A DNA stretch of 13,192 bases from Hydnum rufescens UP504. Taxonomy: Eukaryota > Basidiomycota > Agaricomycetes > Cantharellales > Hydnaceae. The notes beneath the pieces are model-generated. The model saw only the letters and a list, made by a program, of their open reading frames with translations. It did no database searches and had not been told where the DNA came from. Below are positions 6,257 through 13,192 of this stretch, piece by piece. How positions within the stretch are numbered: position 1 is the first letter of the stretch; each line of letters begins with the position of its first letter. The position numbers and the translations under genes were made by a program. The stretch lies in contig MU128971.1 in the NCBI GenBank assembly GCA_014904985.1, forward strand, positions 1-13,192, in the 5' to 3' direction.

Positions 6257-7529
6257 ATGGCACATCCTATTCGGCAACCACCTATGATTGTTCCAGCTGC
6301 AGTTAATTATGCAGCTGGATTCTCTGCGATCTACGATCTCACTTTGTTTTCCAATGGTAATCAACAACCACATTACGGGGGTGAATGGTGGCCCCTCCCG
6401 GAGGCGATCTTGCCAAACCCATTTCCTTTCACTCGACCCCCATGGTTTGATAATGTTGATACCAGTCTTAGATTTCACACCCTATCCAAATCTGCATATT
6501 CCACCAACGCCAAGTCTACGACTGCCACTGCCTCTGCAATCCAGGATCTTGGCCAGCAACAGCAGTTGGGAACACTCCGAGTGTCAAATGAACTGGCAAT
6601 AAGGCTAGCTCAATATGGCCGAGGTGTTGGCCTGCTGGATCCCCCAACACATTTCAGCCTGGCCGCCTTCCACAGGCTGATCGCACTGAGCAAGCCCATG
6701 CCATCCACGGGCTATGGGTCTGGTATCAGAGTCATTGCTGGCCCTCTCGAAATGATGTTGTCAATGGCGAGCCTTCGGTTCAAGATCAAGTTTTCAAGCA
6801 GGTGATTAGTGTCATGAATATATACATTCAGGTAATGCTAAATCCATACAATCATGGATGACTGTTCTGACATCCACTGCCTCTTCAAGAGCAGGTATCG
6901 AAATCTTCAGCCGGCAGCCCATCAGTTGTTGCCACCAGATGAACAGGAGCCACGGGGCTACTATCCAATCTGGCGACGTGCTGTTGCATATCGATCACAC
7001 TGGTGATGATGCACGTAAGGCGGGTTTCCTGATTTTGTCCTCACAAAGGTCCAGAAAAGGACCCTGCATCTTCTGTTGCCGTAATGGAGGTCAAGACTTT
7101 TGGTCTTATAATTGGGATGTAATTCAACGACTCTACTCTATTACGGCCGAATGGGCTCTGGGAGTTTAGTTGGGAGGGAGACTCGCCTGCTCATAAACTT
7201 GTGAAACAGGTGTGTGAGCGTTTGACATTACTTAGTCTAATTACTCATTTCCATTTCTGTGCTCTCAGGTTTGGGGAGAAATGCATTTCTTCCAATGCCA
7301 CTGGGGAGTATGGACAAATGGAGAGGTTTTCATCTTCATGATAAGGACCAACATTACCGAGTTGACATGCTCCCGGCCCATACCCTGGAGCGACACCGGG
7401 GCTTTCACTGCGATGATCGGGTTCACTTTGGCAAGTATTGATGCCAAAACTGATGTGGGTCTCGCCAGTGGTTCGTGCCGGACCGACATTCGCGCTGGCC
7501 CGAAGCCGATGAGTTGCTACAAGTGCTAA
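6257..7529 (+). CDS. Agaricomycete hypothetical protein with E-V-K motif (308 aa, 6 exons)
   Basis: A phase-consistent model joins 6257-6580, 6658-6801, 6890-6977, 7049-7118, 7170-7209 and 7269-7529; introns are 77, 88, 71, 51 and 59 bp with GT..AG ends. The product is 308 residues, starting MAHPIRQPP and ending in a Cys-rich tail (SCYKC). The best-supported part is the C-terminal half: VAVMEVKTF (~195-203), WEGDSPAHKLVKQ, then VWGEMHFFQCHWGVWTNGEV (from 223) and a hydrophobic FIFMIR strand. This order resembles fungal orphan proteins with a restriction-endonuclease-like fold, in which E-x-K supplies the metal site; the preceding catalytic Asp is not evident in the model, so activity is doubtful. 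Intron 1 and intron 3 are the weakest calls. It is transcribed towards the carboxypeptidase gene, 178 bases away. Function unknown. Confidence 0.55.
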
Positions 7530-7707
7530 ATCCATAGAATTTTACGGGGGTGATTCCACAGATCTCCGCATGTAACGAAATGTACTACCAAAGACCGAGT
7601 TCGCAATGTTGAAACTTTCTCCTAGACGTGGTCATTTGCAAGGACAGCGAGCGCGAACGCGCGCATATAGCCTTCCTGGGTAAGGCCGATCGAGAAAGAG
7701 AACACCT
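7530..7707. other. Convergent intergenic spacer
   Basis: The 178 bases between the two stop codons must hold both 3' ends. No consensus AATAAA was noticed, which is common in fungi. Confidence 0.5.
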
Positions 7708-10534
7708 TTACCAGGTCCCGTACAGCTCAAAGTTATTCGGATAGAGGGTCTGGTCGATCGCAGTGGAATTGAGCTCTCCGCGTCCGAGGAGATACCAGAG
7801 TGACTTGTACGCCGCCCATGGTGCATATTGCTAACGGATGCGAAAGACCAGTCGATCAGTCAAATCCAGAGAGAGAGCACGAAAGGAGGGAAGGGGGTAC
7901 ATACAGGCATCATGTGGCCGGAGAGGTCCACCTCGATATACGTTACTATCAGACGTGAGCAAGAAACGCCAATCGGTCGGTGTTTGAATCTGGATACCGT
8001 GAGAAGCAGACAACGTACGCTCTACAAGATAAACAGAAAATAAGAATGGGAAAGTAGAGAAACGGGAAACGCGACGCACTTCTTTCTTGATGGATGGTCC
8101 CTAGAACACCAAAACCTTCGATTGAGAGCGACTCAGGGGCAATTGGTTTTTGGAAGCCTTGGAAGCCTCCCCCTAGACATTATCGATAAATCAGTGACAT
8201 CTCACCGAAACAAGAAACTGTCGCACTCACACGTCATATTCCTAGACATTCCCCACAGAGACCGTCAGGTCCCATGTAACGTATACAAAGGTAGCAACGT
8301 ACTGAATAGCAATTCTATAGAACGGCGTCCAAGACCACATCAGCATCTACGGAACGACGACCATTGGGGAAAGAAAATCGTACCTGGTCCCTTCGGCTAT
8401 AAGAACGAAGTCCACACCACCATGCAGGACCACGGTCCTCACGCTCTTCTCGATCACGTTGGGTAAGACGCTTAGTGCGGACGGGATTGAATTGTCGACC
8501 CCATCCACGAAAACCGGCTGCGGTTGCCCCAGAAGGAAATGGGATGAGCAAAATCATATTAAGGGGGAAGGGCATCCGTCGGAAGGACCGGGAGGAACTC
8601 ACGTTGTTAGCACATACGGCCCAATCTATATGCGGTGCATGTATGGCCTTCTGGACGTCTACGCGACTGAAATAAATGGGAGACTGCAAATGTGAAGAAG
8701 CAACGAAAAAAAAATGAGAACGGGATTCAAAGAGCCCGCAGGGGTGACGAGTGACATTTACCTGCACATTGTCAAAGGAGCCCGGGAAACCGAGGACGTC
8801 CTGTGCGAAAACACTTTGAAAAGACAGCGCCGTTCACCAAGACTCTGCACGCACCCAGAGTACAGGCCACACATCTAGGATGCGATACAGGTTGAAATTT
8901 GGATTGACCATCAGGGCGGCGATAAAGATATCATCCCACAGAGCGCACTCGGGAATTATGCTCCCAAACGTAGGAGTCCCCTTGAAAGTATTCGGCAACA
9001 ACGGAAGCGGACCTTTGGGCGGATACGTAGCGTACTTAGCCGAATAGTCGGTGAATCCGCAGGCATCCGACCGTTTCTGCAGTTCATTCAAAAACGATTG
9101 ATTGAATGCCCATACATGTTCGAACTTGTGGACCAGTGGTAAGGCGGGTATGTATTCCTGGACCAGATCCCAGGACAAAGAAGGGTCTGTGATCCAGATG
9201 CCTTTCAAATGTAACGGTACGAGGCCTGGATGTTCGTACAAATAGTTGGCGATGTACGGGACGTAGTACCCGGCTGAATGTTGGCAAGAATATGAATATC
9301 GATCAATACAGCACAAGAAGATCAAAGATGGAAATCGCACCATAGGATTCCCCTGAGACGTAGAAGTTCTTGTGCTTTAGTTCGCTGAATACTTCGAGGA
9401 ATTGGACGAGGAAGCCGGCGACTTGGGCGGCTAGCTCGTCGTCATTACTATCATCGTTCACCGGCAAGGATTAGGGCACAGGGGATACTGACAATAGCTG
9501 GGCTACACTCACTGGATATTAGGAACCCCTTGAGAGAAACCCGTGCCCACTGGCTGCTCCACCCACCTATGGGACAAATCAGAATCGGGCAGGATATGGA
9601 GGGGAGGTAGTGACTGACAGCATGCTAGTCTAATATCGCAGCCATGCACATGTAAAAAGAAATAGAACTAATGAGCAGCATCGGAGGTGAACTCACCAGA
9701 TTAGTCCAACTCCACTGATTAGGGATGGGCTTGGCCGTTCCCGCTGGCCTACGGGAAACATAAACCAAGGCTTCAGGATGACAAAATCAGAGTTCCGATG
9801 GAGAACGGACCATTTAAACGGGCCTGCATAATCACACATCAGCAGTGAATATTTCGTGGAATCAAGCGTAGTTCTTCAGAAAAACAAAAAAAACTGACCA
9901 TTTTCTTGAAGAAATCCTTTCAGCGAGGAGCATCCAGGTCCTCCATTTGTCCAGAAACTATTCGGCACTCAGGCGTTCATTCCTTCCAATACGAAACTGA
10001 GGGACGGGAAATACATACACTAGATCGTTGAGGTGTTTGACATTTTTGGCGGGGAAGAACCAGAAGAAAAGTTTCCTGCTCTCGCCTTTGGCTCCGGAGA
10101 TGGGCATGAGACCTAGCGGCCCATCGTCGTCAAGCTTGGGCCAGACCGGCGCACTGGCATTTGGGATAAACGCGACATACCGCTCCACGAGTCACCCACA
10201 TCGAAATCAACGTCGGGAATCGTCTTTCCATTCACGTAATAGGCTGTTGCCCAGTTGCGGGGTCAGTGCGGGTTCACCGACGGGGAGGACTGGATGGAAC
10301 GGGAGGGGGTGCATGCTTACCATCCGCCTTGGGATTAGAAAACGTGATTGTTGACGTCGACCTCGCGTCGTTCGACGAGGAAGAGCCCGCGGTATCTTGC
10401 ACTGCAGAACGGCTTCCATGCTTGGCGCGCAAGTCACGCTGAATAGCCGCGATATCATTCGGGGAACGAAACGCCTGCGACAGCGAGGCAGCGAGCCCCA
10501 GCAGACCAAGACCAAGACGGAGAACTTCGCGCAT
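7708..10534 (-). CDS. Secreted serine carboxypeptidase, family S10 (540 aa, 19 exons)
   Basis: It removes C-terminal amino acids from peptides, probably outside the cell or in the vacuole. Exons (minus strand): 10534-10321, 10243-10181, 10112-10019, 9957-9899, 9823-9811, 9748-9697, 9629-9619, 9566-9513, 9447-9341, 9273-8855, 8800-8762, 8683-8603, 8517-8384, 8314-8303, 8241-8231, 8172-8080, 8021-8019, 7945-7905, 7830-7708. They sum to 1623 bases in one frame; all 18 introns are GT..AG, 52-85 bp. Residues 1-21 form a signal peptide (GLGLLGLAASLSQA). WTNGGPGCSS (126-135) is the oxyanion/substrate motif; GESYAGYYVPYIA holds Ser221; HGGVDFVL holds Asp438; DLSGHMMPQYAPW holds His497. The triad is complete, so it is likely active. 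NMT, NQS and NST are possible N-glycosylation sites. Five exons are 13, 11, 12, 11 and 3 bases; the first four are required by conserved family text, the 3-base one is inferred. Length suits fungal S10 enzymes. Confidence 0.93.
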
Positions 10535-10590
10535 CGTGCTTGGACGAAGGGAACGAGATCAAAAAGTGACCTTGACAGGCAGACTAAGAA

Positions 10591-10596
10591 TAAATA
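10591..10596 (-). promoter_or_regulatory. Possible TATA-like element of the carboxypeptidase gene
   Basis: CTATTTATT on the minus strand lies about 57 bases upstream of the start codon. Farther upstream, GCGGGG (on the minus strand near 10623-10629) fits the Mig1/CreA-type carbon repression consensus, but a six-base match is weak. Confidence 0.25.
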
Positions 10597-10599
10597 GGA

Positions 10600-11200
10600 T
10601 TGGGGCTTCAAAGACTGAACGCCCCCGCTCGTGGTTCTGTCAGGGGGCATTTTACTCATCAATTGCACCCTCAGGGTTCCTCCGCACCGTCATGAATGTG
10701 CCGCCCAGCCGCACACTTTCCAGGGCGTTTCTCTGATGGTATCCAAGTGGGAACCTTGGTGTTGCAGGTGGACATACTTTCAACTGAGGACCCTCCTTAA
10801 TTAATGAGCGATCGTGCTCAGCGGAAGCTGTACGCACATGTAGGAGAGAGACTAAGTATATACATTATGTAATCAAGCGTATCCGTCTCAACATCAATTT
10901 CTCATACTGTCGTCAAAATCCTCGAAGCCCCAGAAATCCGGATCGGCTGGGAGTCACTGGACGGGGACTGGACTGAAGATTCGGCAACTTGCCATCTCTC
11001 AACATCCATCATTGCCCCCCAAAGTTGCAAACAGACAGGTTGACAGTACACGGTCATTACTAGAATATGCAAAGAAATGAAAATGTTGTATATAGCAACC
11101 TGCACACCAATGAGCAATATATTACCTAGATATCTTCAAACAAGCCCTGTTCCCTAATTGAGAGATCTTATGTAAACTGTATAGTTATAAGGATCTCGTG
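10600..11200. other. Intergenic with an unassigned coding-like fragment
   Basis: A plus-strand frame from about 10883 to 11042 reads protein-like text (APEIRIGWESLDGDWTEDSA) and ends in TGA. No start codon, family or clear splice partner was found. The rest holds AT-rich stretches (about 10850-10875 and 11060-11160) without recognisable features. Confidence 0.25.
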
Positions 11201-11450
11201 ATTACCGATTACGTGAACATGGCGAAACCTGGTGGACATCGACTTCTCATCCTTGCTGGGGATCCTCAAGGTCGGATCAGCTGCGGAGCCTCCCTACGAC
11301 GGCTTCAAACTATACACTGGCTCCCAACAGAGGTTATGGTACTGGTAAATGCTGCCACAAACTTCCGGGCCTCGGTTTGCGGCAGACCAGGTCCATTCCG
11401 AGTTCAGTCTGAGTCCACTCAGCGCCGGATCCCCGGATGACTCTAATTTT
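11201..11450 (+). other. Unassigned coding-like fragment
   Basis: One plus frame is open from about 11218 to 11347 (NLVDIDFSSLLGILKVGS, then PPYDGFKLYTGSQQRLWYW) and ends in TAA; a following frame continues LPQTSGPRFAADQVHSEF to about 11450. It looks like protein but matches no family I know, and the junction between the parts is not resolved. It may be a gene relic or an uncalled multi-exon gene. Confidence 0.25.
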
Positions 11451-12078
11451 TAGTCCCTGTGGCAATTGCCGAAACGTTTCCGCAGTCTCGACTCGCGACT
11501 CTGCTCTTCGAGCTAATGTCTTGAGCTTATATGCCGTCGATATATCTCCAAAAAATTGGGTGTCTGCGTGGGTGTGGATCGCAATGACTGGCTTCCTGGA
11601 ATACTGCATAAAGATAGGGGGACACTTTGGCCCTCCCCTCCCTCCTAGTTCCTTGGATGACTGCTACAGAGTTTCTGTTAGTCTGATGGCCCGCCATTCA
11701 TCGCTTTCGTTGTCGCAGTGTTTTCAACCGTAGTTGAGTGTGGTTATTTAGATTGCTTATTGCAGTATTATTATTGGGATAGTCATCATTGCTTGCTTGA
11801 GTGAAGGACCCTCCCCGGGCATTACATAGCCGTTCTTCAAGAGTGGATGACTCCGAGTACGTACTGAGAGGAATGGGGCTATGCCACTGTATAGTGCATG
11901 TACAGAATCACAATCAGTCTCGTTCCTCCCATGCAGATCACTCCTGTTTTATGTAATCCGAGGGGGTGGCGGAAGCAACCCCCCTAAATTTCGAGTGACA
12001 TCCCATCCCCAAGTTAAACGGCTCCCTGTAATGTGGTGTGTGCTGCCTCGTGCCATAAGATTTCATCTCATTCACGTG
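11451..12078. other. Intergenic, nothing assigned
   Basis: Short frames occur on both strands but none shows a family motif or a splice-supported model. CpG content is normal. Confidence 0.4.
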
Positions 12079-12178
12079 GATTCAGATGATAGTGATGATG
12101 ATGATCAGATCAGATCAGGTGCGATCGTTACAGGGATCATCTTCACAATCTGATAGATCCGAATAGATAGATAGATAG
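12079..12178. repeat. Simple repeats: GAT, GATCA and ATAG runs
   Basis: GATGATGATGAT and three overlapping GATCA steps (12085-12118) are followed by four ATAG copies (12163-12178). A short CTATAAG doublet (AGCTATAAGCTATAAG) follows near 12245-12260. Confidence 0.85.
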
Positions 12179-12519
12179 CTGACACACACGCATGCTCGTT
12201 ACATAGCATAAGGGAAAGGGGATTCGAGGGTACAGTAGACTTTGAGCTATAAGCTATAAGTAGTAATCTGAAACTTGCGCCGGTGTACGTGTGCGTGGCT
12301 GGAGGAGAGAGAATTAGGAAAAGAAAGAAAATGCTCTTTCATTCAGGGAAATTTGGGCCCAAGAGGGTAGAATTATCGGTGCCTTGAGAGAGCCAGAAAG
12401 CGAGGAGTATCATGTGCTGTGCTACGCAAAGAGGTGGGGGGAGGGGAGGAGTCAAGATTTGGAAACCGTGATTACGCTGACGGCGTGAAGGATGTCATAG
12501 GGGTCTTTGTTATTGAAGC

Positions 12520-12651
12520 CAATCGGAGGATCTTGGAATAGGACAGATGGAGTCTCTCATGCATGAAGTCAGGAGGTGCAAACGATTGAGACATTGAGGG
12601 CCAAATCGGACAAGATCCATCCATGTACAGTATCCCGAGATCCTCCGATTG
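12520..12651. repeat. 17-bp inverted repeat with 98-base spacer
   Basis: CAATCGGAGGATCTTGG (12520-12536) pairs with CCGAGATCCTCCGATTG (12635-12651) with a single mismatch that becomes a G-U pair in RNA of one strand. Confidence 0.75.
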
Positions 12652-12689
12652 CTCGCCACTGCCACACAATTTCACCGGAACACTCGAAT

Positions 12690-12774
12690 TTCTTTCTTTC
12701 TTTCTTTTGGCAAATACAATAGACGGAATTGCGGAAAAATAGAACCAGACGAAGACGAAGACGACGAGGAAGAT
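12690..12774. repeat. CTTT microsatellite and GAC/GAA-rich run
   Basis: TCTTTCTTTCTTTC-type repeats lie at 12690-12708, and GACGAAGACGAAGACGACGA at 12748-12767. The second run gives an acidic Asp/Glu stretch in one plus frame (12649-13023), which is why that frame looks protein-like; I see no other support for it. Confidence 0.8.
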
Positions 12775-13192
12775 AAGAAAAATGATAGGCTAGTAAGCTT
12801 AAATGAGATTAAGTTTGGGTTTTGGGATAGGGCGAGCAAATATGTGCGTGCGAGGGGGATGGCGTGGGCATTCCTGGAGGGTGGTTGGTTCCTGAATGTC
12901 GAATGTTTGGTGTTGGATGTAGAGGGCCGTTTTCGCGTGTTGAGGTCTGTGTGGAGGTCTCCCGAACGCCAAGTAGGTCGAAGACTACGATATCAAAACA
13001 CGATAGAAGAGAAGGGCAAATAAGAAATATTAACGCAAACGGAAGATGAAGGTGATGCGAGAGAGTCCATGCAAGGATGTTGGTGCGAGTGAATGCGGTT
13101 TGATAGGAAGCAAAGAACAAGATTAGAAATTCGCCTATTGACCTACCGCCTGAAATATTTGTCTCGTGCATCTCCCTTTTGTCGCCGACTTA
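12775..13192. other. Unassigned right end
   Basis: Open frames exist on both strands (plus to 13023, minus 13171-12809) but neither has recognisable domains, and they overlap each other. The window ends without a gene I can support. Confidence 0.35.

Noticed and set aside
8315..8767. 150-codon minus-strand open frame
   Set aside because: It reads through introns 11-13 of the carboxypeptidase and only partly uses the correct exon frame.
11940..12060. Resemblance to 5S rRNA (CATCCCATCC..AAGTTAAACGG)
   Set aside because: Only a short part looks alike, with an internal gap, and the rest of the 5S sequence and its pairing arms are absent.
12452..12690. Possible terminal exons of a minus-strand gene (GEIVWQWRAIGGSRDT then FNNKDPYDILHAVSV)
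   Set aside because: A GT..AG intron can be drawn between them, but the donor is weak, no upstream exon is visible and the text partly derives from the inverted repeat.
12649..13023. 124-codon plus-strand frame with acidic run
   Set aside because: The acidic stretch comes from a GAC/GAA simple repeat, the opposite strand is open too, and no domain is seen.

Overview
The window looks like a piece of an Agaricomycete (mushroom-forming basidiomycete) chromosome. The evidence is densely interrupted genes with 50-90 bp introns carrying GT..AG ends and CTNAC-type branch sites, a fungal secreted S10 carboxypeptidase, a decayed Ty1/copia element, and a relic resembling the basidiomycete DUF6532 family. 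The species cannot be named from what is seen.

The window splits into two blocks. The left block (about 1-5760) is repeat-rich and almost free of CpG: I count 4 CpG dinucleotides in 1801-4500 and 3 in 4501-5760. It holds (i) a three-copy tandem array (about 440-1440) in which each unit combines a 15-bp-period minisatellite, a CACACACC/GGTGTGTG hairpin, a TATATAAGG box and an intron-like segment with a perfect palindrome inside; (ii) two fold-back structures (1634-1754); (iii) a minus-strand copia element (LTR 4222-4490, half-tRNA primer site 4206-4218, gag/protease/integrase relic 4159 to about 1815) with no reverse transcriptase, RNase H or second LTR; and (iv) a plus-strand DUF6532-like pseudogene directly against the LTR, followed by an unrecognised open frame. 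Eight of the nine in-frame stops within the copia protein matches are TGA, as expected from CGA decay by methyl-CpG deamination.

The right block (about 5760-13192) has ordinary CpG content and holds two convergent genes. On the plus strand (6257-7529) a six-exon model encodes a 308-residue agaricomycete-type hypothetical protein with an E-V-K motif. On the minus strand (10534-7708) a serine carboxypeptidase can be rebuilt as 19 exons encoding 540 residues with a complete Ser-Asp-His triad and signal peptide. Its most striking property is a series of microexons of 13, 11, 12, 11 and probably 3 nucleotides. To the right of 10535 there are short simple repeats, a 17-bp inverted repeat and coding-like fragments, but no gene I can name.

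The most interesting candidates are the intron-bearing tandem array with compensating palindromes and a flipped hairpin loop, the microexon chain of the carboxypeptidase, and the sharp CpG boundary that apparently separates methylated repeat DNA from active genes.
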